A stretch of 64,000 nt of DNA, taken from positions 1 to 64,000 of the forward strand of contig JARLHL010000062.1 in the NCBI GenBank assembly GCA_031292275.1, given 5' to 3'. The notes below the pieces were generated by a model. It was not told the origin of the DNA and made no database searches. It saw nothing but the letters and a program-made list of their open reading frames with translations. Numbering within the stretch: the stretch's first letter is position 1; every line of letters begins with the position of its first letter. Position numbers and translations under genes: made by a program. This DNA is from Desulfocapsaceae bacterium (GTDB taxonomy: Bacteria; Desulfobacterota; Desulfobulbia; Desulfobulbales; Desulfocapsaceae). This document shows positions 9,699 to 18,389 of this stretch, piece by piece.

Positions 9699-12407
9699 AT
9701 GGGACAACAGAATCTGAGCCGTATCATGAGGCCGCAGCAGATAGCTGTCGTGGGGGCAAGCGACAGGGAGGGCACCGTCGGCAATGCCTTGATACAGAGC
9801 CTGCTTCAAGGCGGCTACGCCGGGAAGGTCCTGCCGGTAAATCCTAAATACGGAAGTGTGCATGGTCTGCCTGCGGCTCAATCCGTCTTGGATCTTGCTC
9901 CGGGCGTGGATCTGGCTCTTATCGCCACCCCCATCGAGACCGTTCCGGCGGTTGTGCAGGATTGCGTGGACCGGAAGATGGGCGGGGCTGTCATCCTCTC
10001 CTCCGGAGGGAAAGAGGCGGGTGAACTGGGCCGGGAGAGAGAAAAAAAGATCCTTGAGGTGGCGCTTCCCGCTGGCTTTCGTCTCATCGGCCCCAACTGT
10101 CTGGGCATGATCCTTCCCCGAGAAAGACTCAATGCCTCCTTTGTCCTGGGAATGCCCGATGCGGGGCCTCTGGCCTTTGTCTCCCAGAGCGGCGGCATCT
10201 GCTCTTCCATCCTCGATATGGCCGCAAAGCAGCGCATCGGTTTTAGCCATTTTATCAGCGTTGGCTCGATGATCGATGTGGATTTCGGCGACATGATAGA
10301 TTATCTCGGCGGTGACGATGCGGTGAAAAGCATCCTGCTCTATATTGAGAATCTGACAAATTTCCGAAAATTCATGAGCGCTGCCCGGTCGGTTGCCCGG
10401 GTCAAGCCCATTATTGTGCTCAAGGCCGGCCGGAGCCAGGCCGGGGCCAAGGCGGCCGCTTCCCATACCGGGGCCATGGTGGGGGAGGACGCCGTCTATG
10501 ACGTGGCCTTCAAACGTGCCGGTCTCGTCAGGGTAGATACCATCGAAGAGCTCTTTGATTGCGCCGAAATCATGGCCAAGCAGCCCCGCCCCCGCGGTTC
10601 GCGCTTGGCCATCATCACCAACGGCGGCGGACCGGGGGTCATGGCCGCTGATTTTCTGGCCCGCCGTGGTCTTGAGCCTGCCTCGCTTGCCCCGGAGACG
10701 GTGGCGGCGCTGGATGCGATTCTGCCGTCCTACTGGAGCCGGAACAACCCGGTCGATATTCTGGGCGATGCGTCTGTTGCCACGTTCCGGCAAGCCTTGG
10801 CGATCTGTCTGCGTGCCCATGAGATTGACGGAATTCTGCTGATCCATGCGCCTCAGGCCATGACCCGTCCGCAGGAGCTGGCCGAGACCCTGGTCGAGAC
10901 GATAAAAGGGCGTCAGTATCCTATCTTTGCCTGCTGGATGGGAGGAAAAAGCACGGAGGAGGCCCTGAATTATCTGAATGGAGCCGGGATCCCCACCTTT
11001 GAAACTCCTGAAAGGGCGATACGCGCCTTTCTGCACATGGTGGCCTATGCCGAAAACCAGGAGATGCTGCTGGAGGTGCCGCCGAAACTGACCCGGGATA
11101 TGCTCTTTGATCGGAACAGGGCCGGCGAGATCCTGACCTGGAACCAAAAGGAGGGCTTCCTTGCTGATGCCGATGCCTGGGGAGTTTTGGCGGCCTATGG
11201 TCTACCGGTCATCCGCACCGAGAAGGCCGATACGGAGGAGCAGGCCTCAAGGGTGGCACGGACCCTTGGCTATCCGGTGGCGATGAAGCTGTATTCATCC
11301 GAAATCATACATAAATCAGATGCAAAAGGGGTGCGTCTTGACCTCCGGTCCGATGTGGAAGTCAGGCAGGCATTCAGGCAGATACTGGAGTCTGCCTCCC
11401 GCTACAGGCCGGGGACTCGGGTTGAGGGCGTGACCCTCCAGCCCTATCTGGCCGCCCCGGATTTCGAGATCCTTCTGGGGGCGAAACGTGATAAGGACTT
11501 CGGTCCGGTGATCCTCTTCGGGATGGGGGGAATCTTCACTGAGATCCTGAAGGACAGGGCGCTGGGCCTGCCGCCCATGAACCGGCTGCTGGCCCGGCGC
11601 ATGATGCGGGAGACGAAAACCCATACCCTGCTGCAGGGTTATCGCAACCGTCCCCCGGCGGATTTTGAGCTGATTGAGGAGATGATCATGCGGCTGTCGC
11701 AGCTCCTGGTGGATTTTCCGCAGATTGCCGAGCTGGACATGAACCCGGTCCTGATCAAAGATGGAAAACCTGTGGCTGTGGATGCCCGCCTGAAGGTCTC
11801 GCCCGTGGACCTCGCGCCGACGCTGCATCTGGTGATCAGCCCCTATCCGGCCGAACACGAATGCCGAATGGTTACCGAGAGCGGCATGCGCATCTTTGTC
11901 CGGCCGATAAAGCCGGAGGATGCCCCCCTCTACCTCAACCTCTTCAAGGAACTGTCGCCGACCAGCATCTATTTTAGATTCTTCGGGGTCATGAAGGAAC
12001 TGCGCCCCGAAATGCTCTCCCGGTTTACCCAGATAGATTATGACCGGGAGATTGCATTGGTGGCCATCGACGAGGATGCCGGGGCGGAACGGATTCTCGG
12101 GGTGGCCAGGATAATCGGCGATCCCGATGGCCGGAAGGGTGAGTTCGCGGTCCTGGTTGGTGACGCCTGGCAGGGTAAGGGTATCGGTGCCGGTCTGCTG
12201 CGCCGGTGCCTGCTGATTGCCGAGAAACGGGGTTTTAAGAATGTCCACGGGCTTGTCCTGTCAGAGAACAGGAACATGGTGGCCCTGGGTAAAAAACTGG
12301 GCTTTCTGGTCAAGAGGGGGGAGGATACAGGGGAGTATGAACTCACCATCGACTTCAGCCAGCCGGAGGTTGTGCGAGGCCTTGAATCATCACCATGTTT
12401 TTGTTAG
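9699..12407 (+). CDS. Acyl-CoA synthetase (NDP-forming)/GNAT fusion, Pat-like protein acetyltransferase
   Basis: Large fusion (about 902 residues) with the order of bacterial Pat/PatZ lysine acetyltransferases: CoA-binding Rossmann domain (IAVVGASDREG near 20), succinyl-CoA ligase-like domains, ATP-grasp domain (about 490-710) and a C-terminal GNAT domain (about 740-890) with the acetyl-CoA loop QGKGIGAG. The segment AASHTGAM keeps His256, the phospho-His position of ADP-forming acetyl-CoA synthetases, so the ligase half may be active. Two ATGs compete: 9693 is abutted by AGGAG, while 9699 has GAGAGG at 8 nt and is preferred. Substrates cannot be told from sequence. It stands alone, convergent with kbl (6 nt between stops). 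Confidence 0.88.
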   Translation: MGQQNLSRIMRPQQIAVVGASDREGTVGNALIQSLLQGGYAGKVLPVNPKYGSVHGLPAAQSVLDLAPGVDLALIATPIETVPAVVQDCVDRKMGGAVILSSGGKEAGELGREREKKILEVALPAGFRLIGPNCLGMILPRERLNASFVLGMPDAGPLAFVSQSGGICSSILDMAAKQRIGFSHFISVGSMIDVDFGDMIDYLGGDDAVKSILLYIENLTNFRKFMSAARSVARVKPIIVLKAGRSQAGAKAAASHTGAMVGEDAVYDVAFKRAGLVRVDTIEELFDCAEIMAKQPRPRGSRLAIITNGGGPGVMAADFLARRGLEPASLAPETVAALDAILPSYWSRNNPVDILGDASVATFRQALAICLRAHEIDGILLIHAPQAMTRPQELAETLVETIKGRQYPIFACWMGGKSTEEALNYLNGAGIPTFETPERAIRAFLHMVAYAENQEMLLEVPPKLTRDMLFDRNRAGEILTWNQKEGFLADADAWGVLAAYGLPVIRTEKADTEEQASRVARTLGYPVAMKLYSSEIIHKSDAKGVRLDLRSDVEVRQAFRQILESASRYRPGTRVEGVTLQPYLAAPDFEILLGAKRDKDFGPVILFGMGGIFTEILKDRALGLPPMNRLLARRMMRETKTHTLLQGYRNRPPADFELIEEMIMRLSQLLVDFPQIAELDMNPVLIKDGKPVAVDARLKVSPVDLAPTLHLVISPYPAEHECRMVTESGMRIFVRPIKPEDAPLYLNLFKELSPTSIYFRFFGVMKELRPEMLSRFTQIDYDREIALVAIDEDAGAERILGVARIIGDPDGRKGEFAVLVGDAWQGKGIGAGLLRRCLLIAEKRGFKNVHGLVLSENRNMVALGKKLGFLVKRGEDTGEYELTIDFSQPEVVRGLESSPCFC

Positions 12408-12413
12408 ATTCCT

Positions 12414-13631
12414 CTATCCGGCCAGGAGGCCGAGTACCAGGTCGATATCCGCCTCCCTGTGGGCGGCGTTGACCTGGAAACGGATGGTCTCTTCACCTCG
12501 GGGGACCACGGGGAAGGTGAGCCCCACAGCCAGCACGCCTGCGTCAAAGAGTCGGCTCACCAGTCTGTGGGTGGCTCCGGTCTCCCGGATCAACAGGGGG
12601 ACGATGGGATGGGGGCCGGCTATGCTCTCCCTGCCCAGGGCGGCGAGGCCGTTTCTGAGTTGCCGGGTCCTCTCCTGCAGATTGTCCAAAAGGTCCAGAC
12701 CTTCCGGGCTGTCGCAGATATCGATGGCCTTTACGGCCGCCGCACAGTCGGCCACGCTCAGAGGATTGGTGTAGATATAGGTGTCCGCTTTCTGGCGGAC
12801 CGCCTCGATAACCGTCTTGCTTGCCGCTATGAAGCCGCCGTTGACTCCGAAGGCCTTGCCGAAGGTGCCGACAACGATATCCGGCTCAGTCATGTAGAAT
12901 TCAGAGGTGCCCCGCCCGGTGGCGCCGTAGGCCCCGATCCCGTGGGAGTCGTCGACGACGGTGATCACCCCGTCCCGGAAGCGTGGGCTGTATTTCCGGG
13001 CGATCTCCTGGATCCTGTCCACGGGTGCGTTGTCGCCCCGCATGCTGAAGATGCCGTCGAAGATCACCGCCACCCGTTCGATCCCGTCACCGACCCGGTC
13101 CAGGCAGCGTTCCAGGTCGTCCATGTCGTTATGGGCGTATATCCCCTTGTTGAAGCTCGGCACATTGGCGATCCGCATGGCCCGGATGATGCTGTTGTGG
13201 TTGAGGGCATCGCCGATCCAGTGGGTTTTGTCGGTGCCGATGGTGAGCGCCAGGCCGCAATTTGAGGTATAGGCGGAGTTGAATATCCTGGCCGCAGGTT
13301 TTTTTGTAAAGCGAGCGATCCTCTCTTCCAGGGCCCGGTGATGGCGGTAGGTCCCGTCTATGAAGCGGACGGCGCCGGGACCCGTGCCGAATTCCCGACC
13401 TGCCACCTCGGCGGCCTCTATCAGGGCCGGGTGATGGGAGAGCGACAGGTAGGAGTTTGAGTTCAATCGCAGAAATTCCTTGTTCTCACCGTCGAGAAGA
13501 TAGCGGGGGCCGTGGCCGTCCCTGCCGGACACATAGCCTGTGATGATTCTCTCCGGCTTTTTCGCCCTGCCTTCTGCCTTAAGACGTGCTATTTCCTGGT
13601 CAAGGCTGTGATCAAGCCTGTCAAGGGACAT
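12414..13631 (-). CDS. kbl: 2-amino-3-ketobutyrate CoA ligase (glycine C-acetyltransferase)
   Basis: PLP enzyme of the alpha-oxoamine synthase family, converting 2-amino-3-ketobutyrate plus CoA into glycine and acetyl-CoA. In 405 residues one sees DALNHNSII, FSMRGD, VVDDSHGIGAYG (Asp/His contacts to PLP) and the Schiff-base Lys259 in GTFGKAFG. A GGAGG sequence precedes the ATG at a suitable distance. By fold alone it could be another alpha-oxoamine synthase, but the gene starts 38 nt after tdh, which makes the threonine-degradation role very likely. Confidence 0.87.
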   Translation of the reverse strand: MSLDRLDHSLDQEIARLKAEGRAKKPERIITGYVSGRDGHGPRYLLDGENKEFLRLNSNSYLSLSHHPALIEAAEVAGREFGTGPGAVRFIDGTYRHHRALEERIARFTKKPAARIFNSAYTSNCGLALTIGTDKTHWIGDALNHNSIIRAMRIANVPSFNKGIYAHNDMDDLERCLDRVGDGIERVAVIFDGIFSMRGDNAPVDRIQEIARKYSPRFRDGVITVVDDSHGIGAYGATGRGTSEFYMTEPDIVVGTFGKAFGVNGGFIAASKTVIEAVRQKADTYIYTNPLSVADCAAAVKAIDICDSPEGLDLLDNLQERTRQLRNGLAALGRESIAGPHPIVPLLIRETGATHRLVSRLFDAGVLAVGLTFPVVPRGEETIRFQVNAAHREADIDLVLGLLAG

Positions 13632-13669
13632 GATGGGTTCCTCCTTGTGGTGCGGGGATATGGTATCCG

Positions 13670-14716
13670 TTACCGATGCTGTTCCTCCCAGTTCAGCACC
13701 ACCTTGCCTGAATGGCCCGAGCGCATCACCTCGAAGCCCTTTTCGAATTCGGTGTAGTGAAATTCATGGGTTATAAGCGGCCGGATATCAAGCCCGCTCT
13801 GGATCATGGCGGTCATTTTGTACCAGGTCTCGAACATCTCGCGGCCATAGATCCCCTTGATGGTAAGCCCGTTGAAGACCACGGGGTTCCAGTCGACAGT
13901 GGTCCTTTCGGGGATGATGCCCAGCAGGGCGATCTTGCCGCCGTGGCACATATTGGCGAAGATGCTGTCCAGGGCTGCCGGGTTTCCCGACATCTCCATG
14001 GCCACGTCGAACCCTTCCCGCATGCCCAGCTTCTTCTGGACGTGGATCAGGTCGGTCTTTCGGGCATTGACGGCCATGGTGGCTCCCGCCTTTTTAGCTA
14101 ACTTGAGGCGGTACGGGTTGATATCGGTGACGACAATATGGCGGGCGCCGGCATGCCTGGCAATGGCCGCGGCCATGCAGCCGATGGGGCCTGCCCCGGT
14201 GATCAGGACGTCCTCGCCCAGAATATCGAAGGAGAGAGCGGTGTGGACGGCATTGCCCAGGGGGTCAAAGCAGGCCAGCACGTTGATTGGGATCAGGTGG
14301 TCGCAGAACCAGACATTGGTCACCGGGATGGCCAGGTATTCGGCAAAGGCGCCGGGCCTGTTCACCCCGACCCCGCTGGTCTTCATGCACAGATGCCGAC
14401 GCCCCGCCAGGCAGTTGCGGCAGTGGCCGCAGACCAGATGGCCCTCGCCCGACACCAGATCTCCCGGCCGGAAATCATGGACATTCTCGCCGACCTCGGC
14501 AACCAGGCCGACAAATTCATGACCGACATGCATCGGTACAGGGATCGTCCTTCGGGCCCAGGCGTCCCATGCGTAGATATGGACATCTGTCCCGCAGATG
14601 GCGGTCCGGAGTATCCTGATCAGGACCTCGTTTTTTCCCGGCTCGGGAATCGGGATGTCCTGGAGCCAGAGCCCCGGCTCTGCCTTGGCCTTCACCAGCG
14701 CTTTCATAGTCTTCAT
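13670..14716 (-). CDS. tdh: L-threonine 3-dehydrogenase
   Basis: Zinc-dependent medium-chain dehydrogenase that oxidises L-threonine to 2-amino-3-ketobutyrate with NAD+. Catalytic zinc ligands Cys41 (ICGTDVHIY) and His66-Glu67 (GHEFVG), four structural-zinc cysteines at 96, 99, 102 and 110, and a Rossmann motif [10 protein letters not shown] are present. The longer frame to 14761 is not needed: ATG at 14716 gives [10 protein letters not shown], has GGAG 7 nt upstream, and yields 348 residues, near the usual 341. It forms an operon with kbl downstream and probably the DUF486 gene upstream (51 nt gap). Confidence 0.95.
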   Translation of the reverse strand: MKTMKALVKAKAEPGLWLQDIPIPEPGKNEVLIRILRTAICGTDVHIYAWDAWARRTIPVPMHVGHEFVGLVAEVGENVHDFRPGDLVSGEGHLVCGHCRNCLAGRRHLCMKTSGVGVNRPGAFAEYLAIPVTNVWFCDHLIPINVLACFDPLGNAVHTALSFDILGEDVLITGAGPIGCMAAAIARHAGARHIVVTDINPYRLKLAKKAGATMAVNARKTDLIHVQKKLGMREGFDVAMEMSGNPAALDSIFANMCHGGKIALLGIIPERTTVDWNPVVFNGLTIKGIYGREMFETWYKMTAMIQSGLDIRPLITHEFHYTEFEKGFEVMRSGHSGKVVLNWEEQHR

Positions 14717-14767
14717 GTCCGGACTCCTTGCATGGTTGATGGAATACCCGGTAGAGGGCATGTGTTT

Positions 14768-15124
14768 TCAGACTCCGGCAATCTTTCCTCGGAACAGGAA
14801 AAAGACGGCACCCAGCAGGCAAAATCCTGCCCAGAGATAATCCAGCGAGACCTTCTCCTTCATGTAATAGACCGAGAAGGGGACAAAGACCGACAGGGTT
14901 ATCACCTCCTGCAGAAGTTTCAGCTGGCCGACGGACATGACCTCATGGCCAAGCCGGTTGGCCGGGACCTGGAAGAGGTATTCCAAAAGCGCGATCCCCC
15001 AGCTGACCAGGGCCGCGAAGAGCCAGGGGCGGTGCGGGAAATTGCGCAGATGGCCATACCAGGCAAACGACATGAAGATATTGCTGCAGAAGAGCAGCAT
15101 TACAGTTATCAGCAGACGACTCAT
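14768..15124 (-). CDS. DUF486 (DMT-superfamily-like) small membrane protein
   Basis: A 118-residue integral membrane protein with four predicted helices and the features FAWYGHLR, WGIALLEYLFQVPANR and LKLLQEVITLSVFVPFSVYY typical of DUF486 proteins. Function is unknown. A TTG start at 15148 is possible, but the ATG at 15124 with AAGGA upstream gives the usual family length. It is the first gene of a likely DUF486-tdh-kbl transcript, with a promoter match just upstream. Confidence 0.85.
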   Translation of the reverse strand: MSRLLITVMLLFCSNIFMSFAWYGHLRNFPHRPWLFAALVSWGIALLEYLFQVPANRLGHEVMSVGQLKLLQEVITLSVFVPFSVYYMKEKVSLDYLWAGFCLLGAVFFLFRGKIAGV

Positions 15125-15179
15125 GGATCCTTTCCTTTTCTTTGCCAAGGCATTACATGCCGAACAATCTTTGTCTTTT

Positions 15180-15209
15180 ACTATACATCTCTTCCGGCAT
15201 TATCGCCAA
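15180..15209 (-). promoter_or_regulatory. Sigma70-type promoter for DUF486-tdh-kbl
   Basis: Read on the minus strand: TTGGCG (15209-15204), an 18-nt spacer, then TATAGT (15185-15180). It would leave a leader of about 50 nt before the ATG at 15124. Confidence 0.45.
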
Positions 15210-15341
15210 TCACGGCAATAAAAATTGGCAACAATTCGAAACATAAGAGAAAACTTCGGTGTGGGCGGCGACCGGAGGAGGCTCTGGGGCCGCAGTTCCG
15301 ACAGGCCCGCGTCATCTCTTGCGGAAATATGCGTAAAGTAC

Positions 15342-15370
15342 TTACAGTGAAGTCAAATTGGGCGTATACT
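15342..15370 (+). promoter_or_regulatory. Sigma70-type promoter for the thioesterase gene
   Basis: TTACAG (15342-15347), a 17-nt spacer, then TATACT (15365-15370). The predicted transcript has a leader of about 95 nt that is unusually G+C rich and can fold. Between this and the minus promoter (15210-15341) I see no gene. Confidence 0.5.
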
Positions 15371-15432
15371 AGGATGCATCAATAGTAAGCATTCCCCAAT
15401 GCCCGGAAATTGAGCCGGGTGGCGGGACTGAG

Positions 15433-15446
15433 CCCCCGGAAGGGGG
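15433..15446 (+). other. Leader hairpin upstream of thioesterase
   Basis: CCCCC-GGAA-GGGGG forms a very stable stem-loop 27 nt before the start codon. The adjoining CTCCGGAG is self-complementary and contains the ribosome binding site, so the leader may hide or expose it. No match to a riboswitch class that I know. Confidence 0.4.
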
Positions 15447-15473
15447 TATCTGAGCTCCGGAGGATTGACGAGA

Positions 15474-15884
15474 ATGATCTGGAAAAGACAACCGACGCTT
15501 GAGACGATGCGGGCAATGTCCGAGAAGACCCTGGTGGCCCATCTCGGCATTGAATTTATTGGGGTCGGGGAGGATTACCTGGAGGCCAGAATGCCGGTGG
15601 ATACCCGGACCCTCCAGCCCTTTGGTCTGCTGCATGGCGGGGCCTCGGTCAGCCTGGCCGAGACTCTGGGGAGTATGGGGGCCTACCATTGCCTCGAAGA
15701 GGGGAGGACCTGTGTGGGGTTGGAGATCAATGCCAATCATATCCGGGCGGTCCGTACCGGCTGGGTGTCAGGTCAGGCCAGGCCTTTGCATCTGGGCTTG
15801 ACCACCCATGTCTGGGAAATCAGGATCAATGATGATCAGGGCCGGTTGGTCTGCATTTCACGATTGACCCTGATGATTCTATGA
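15474..15884 (+). CDS. Hotdog-fold thioesterase (PaaI/MenI type)
   Basis: A 136-residue hotdog protein with the family core FGLLHGGASVSLAETLGSMG (HGG turn and the catalytic-position Glu) and NANHIRAV. Homologues hydrolyse acyl- or aryl-CoA thioesters such as DHNA-CoA or phenylacetyl-type CoAs; the substrate here is not identifiable. ATG at 15474 has GGAGG at 15459-15463; the TTG at 15465 is too close to that site. It is followed by a rhodanese-ferritin gene 94 nt downstream. Confidence 0.88.
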   Translation: MIWKRQPTLETMRAMSEKTLVAHLGIEFIGVGEDYLEARMPVDTRTLQPFGLLHGGASVSLAETLGSMGAYHCLEEGRTCVGLEINANHIRAVRTGWVSGQARPLHLGLTTHVWEIRINDDQGRLVCISRLTLMIL

Positions 15885-15978
15885 GTCCGGGGAGCGGAAA
15901 TAAGAAGGCTGGCCGCCTGGCCGCGACACTGCAATTTTCCGGACTGGTACCCGTGCGGCGGGGAAGGAGGAGAAAACG

Positions 15979-16809
15979 ATGAGCATACGAGAGATCAAGC
16001 CTGCAGAACTGCGCTTATATATCCAGAGACACGATGAAAAGGAATTCCTTCTGGTTGATGTTCGCCAGCCTGAAGAGTACGAAGACGGGCATATTCCCGG
16101 GGCCCGTCTGCTGCCTTTGTCCGAGTTCGTCCAGAAGATGGATACCCTGCCGCAGGACCAGGACCTGATCTTCTATTGCCGCAGCGGAGGTCGCTCCATG
16201 GCCGCTGCCATGATGGCGGAGGAGGAGCTGGGCAGAAATGGCCTCTATAATCTGGATGGCGGCATCCTGGCATGGGATGGCGCCGTGGCGGAATATCCTC
16301 CACGTCTCCGGGTTTTTGACCCGCAGGCAGCGCCGGAATCATTGTATATGACCGCGATGAATCTGGAAAAGGGGGCGATGAACTTCTATACCACCATTGA
16401 TATGCGCCATGGCGGCGAGGCTTGGAGCGAGGTCTTCGGGCGGCTGGCAGAGGCTGAGATCGGCCATGCGCTGGCAGTATATCGTCTGTGGCGGCGGGGC
16501 CGGGTCGGAGTGGATGATTTCGATGTGGTCTTTGCAGGCCTGTCCGGCAGTGTCCTGGAGGGGGGCATGAGCCTGGCGGAGGCCCTGGACAGGGCAGCCG
16601 CTTCCGGGGGAAATACCTGCGTCCGCCTGATCGAGCTTGCCCTGCATATCGAATATGCGGCCTTTGATCTCTACCGGACCATGGCTGACCAGGCGGAAGC
16701 TCTCGAGGCCAGGGATGCCTTTGTGAAGATCGCCCAGGCTGAAAAATCTCATATCAATGTCCTGGTGGATGCCCTTGGCGGTTGTCCTGCGATATCGCTG
16801 CCGCGATAA
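15979..16809 (+). CDS. Rhodanese-ferritin-like (rubrerythrin-type) fusion protein
   Basis: A 276-residue cytosolic fusion. Residues 1-105 are a rhodanese domain with the active-site loop around Cys67 (YCRSGGRS), suited to carry a persulfide. Residues 120-270 are a four-helix ferritin-like domain with carboxylate/His ligands at Glu130, Glu160-His163, Glu225 and Glu255-His258, expected to hold a diiron centre; no rubredoxin-type Cys4 site is present. The likely role is sulfur transfer or peroxide/oxygen handling in an anaerobe, but the reaction is inferred. GGAAGGAGGAG lies just upstream of the ATG. Confidence 0.88.
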   Translation: MSIREIKPAELRLYIQRHDEKEFLLVDVRQPEEYEDGHIPGARLLPLSEFVQKMDTLPQDQDLIFYCRSGGRSMAAAMMAEEELGRNGLYNLDGGILAWDGAVAEYPPRLRVFDPQAAPESLYMTAMNLEKGAMNFYTTIDMRHGGEAWSEVFGRLAEAEIGHALAVYRLWRRGRVGVDDFDVVFAGLSGSVLEGGMSLAEALDRAAASGGNTCVRLIELALHIEYAAFDLYRTMADQAEALEARDAFVKIAQAEKSHINVLVDALGGCPAISLPR

Positions 16810-16859
16810 CATGTAATTACCGATCTTCTCTTTGTCGGATCCTCTACCGTGTGCGTTTC

Positions 16860-17948
16860 ATGATTATTGCCAAACACTATCGTTCGGCCTGTATCCTGCT
16901 TCTTGCTGGAATCGTCGTGGTGTCGATTCTGGTCAGCATACTGCCTGATTTTATCTTGCATGGAAGCCTGCTGATTAATGAGCGGGTGCGTTCCTTCCTT
17001 GAGGCGCTGGGGGCGATGGCGGCGATCTCGATGTCGCTGCTCCTGCTGCAGCTCCATCGGGACGGTCAGCGGCAAAGGGGGGAGTTTTTCCTGCTTTCCA
17101 TGGGCTTCCTGATGATGGGGGTCTTCGATGCCTTTGTCGCTGTTTCGATCCCCGGTCACGGTTTTAACCTCCTGTATTACAGTTTCAGGAATATCTTCGG
17201 CGGTCTCTGGTTTGTCCTGGTGTGGTGGCCGGGGTCCGCCCGCTTTATTGCCAGGCTGAAGGCGGTTCCCTGGACAGTTGTCCTCCTCTCTTTTCTTGCG
17301 GGTCTGGTCACACTGCGGTTTCGCTGTTTTTTCCCCGCGATGATTGAGAACGGCGAATTTACCCCCTTTGCCAGGATGACCGGTACTGCGGCAGGGATCT
17401 TCATGATTGCCACGGCGGTTTATTTTCTGCTGGAATTTCTTCGCTCCGGCTCTCTGGAGTCCTATCTTTTTACCTGTGTGTTCGTGCTGCTGGGCCTTTC
17501 CGCCTATGAGTCCCGCCTCTCCCCGCTCTGGACCGAGGACTGGTGGCTCTGGCATATGCAGCGTTTTCTCGCATGCATCGCGGTCTATTATTATGTGTTC
17601 GCATCCTTTTTGCGGGTCAGAAAGGAGTTGCGGGAAATGAACAGGGACCTGGAAGTGCTGGTCGCAGAAAGGACTGCTGCTTTGTCCCTGGAAATCGCAG
17701 AGCGCGAGAAGGCCGGGCAGGAAAGCGACCAGCTCATCCTCGAATTGCAGGATGCCCTTGCCCACATCAATACCCTGACCGGTTTGCTTCCCACCTGTTC
17801 CTCCTGCAAGAGGATCAAAGATGCCGGTGGCAGCTGGATTCAGATGGAGATTTATATTCAGAATCATTCGGAGGCCAAATTTTCCCATGGCCTCTGTCCA
17901 GCCTGCACCAAAAGATTGTATCCGGAAGTCTACGATAAAATTTATTAG
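16860..17948 (+). CDS. Membrane sensor-like protein with coiled coil and C-terminal zinc ribbon
   Basis: A 362-residue protein with about seven hydrophobic helices in residues 8-250 (MASE-like sensor region), a coiled-coil stalk with charged repeats (about 255-300), then a terminal Cys4 module: LLPTCSSCKRIKD and GLCPACTKRLYPE. That module occurs as a tail on signalling proteins of this group, yet here no kinase, GGDEF or other output domain lies between stalk and tail. Start is uncertain: ATG at 16860 lacks a good ribosome site, and an earlier start at 16782 would overlap the preceding gene. Function unknown. Confidence 0.65.
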   Translation: MIIAKHYRSACILLLAGIVVVSILVSILPDFILHGSLLINERVRSFLEALGAMAAISMSLLLLQLHRDGQRQRGEFFLLSMGFLMMGVFDAFVAVSIPGHGFNLLYYSFRNIFGGLWFVLVWWPGSARFIARLKAVPWTVVLLSFLAGLVTLRFRCFFPAMIENGEFTPFARMTGTAAGIFMIATAVYFLLEFLRSGSLESYLFTCVFVLLGLSAYESRLSPLWTEDWWLWHMQRFLACIAVYYYVFASFLRVRKELREMNRDLEVLVAERTAALSLEIAEREKAGQESDQLILELQDALAHINTLTGLLPTCSSCKRIKDAGGSWIQMEIYIQNHSEAKFSHGLCPACTKRLYPEVYDKIY

Positions 17949-17978
17949 GTGGAGTGCTGTGGGAAGGAAGGCATTGTT

Positions 17979-18389
17979 TTACCGGTCCTCAATATTTTTC
18001 TGCAGATAGGGGACATATTTTTTATCGCAGACCTGGATGTGATGCAGCAGCCAATTCCTGAGAAAACGATAAAATTCCGGGACTCCCGCGGGGAAGTTTG
18101 TCATGATGACCGTCCGGTATCTTTCCGCCTCGGTTTTCAGGCCGGCATGTTCGGCGATGTGGTCTTCAAGGTCGGGATAGGATGCGGCTTTCATGGCCGT
18201 TTCCTCGTTGGTGAAGTGATAGTCGATATAGAAGAAAACGTCGGCACAGACCTTTTCCACGACTTCCCGGCTGCTCTTGTCGCGCATGGCCGCAAACATT
18301 GTATCAATCAGGTCGACGATCTTGTGGTGATCGGTGTCGAACTGCTCAATTCCGGTATTGTATGCATTCCGCCATTTTATAATTTTCAT
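17979..18389 (-). CDS. Bacteriohemerythrin
   Basis: A 136-residue oxygen-binding diiron protein. Ligand pattern of the family is visible: His21 in DTDHHKI, His58 and Glu62 in YHFTNEET, His77 and His81 in DHIAEH, and a late H...D in LLHHIQVCD. The frame extends upstream to 18608, but the ATG at 18389 gives the canonical start MKIIKW and length. It probably buffers or senses oxygen in the cytoplasm. Convergent with the preceding sensor gene, 30 nt apart. Confidence 0.9.
   Translation of the reverse strand: MKIIKWRNAYNTGIEQFDTDHHKIVDLIDTMFAAMRDKSSREVVEKVCADVFFYIDYHFTNEETAMKAASYPDLEDHIAEHAGLKTEAERYRTVIMTNFPAGVPEFYRFLRNWLLHHIQVCDKKYVPYLQKNIEDR

Noticed and set aside
9509-9847. 112-codon frame across the Pat-like start
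   Set aside because: Runs through the promoter-like AT region and into the Pat-like gene in another frame; no protein-like features.
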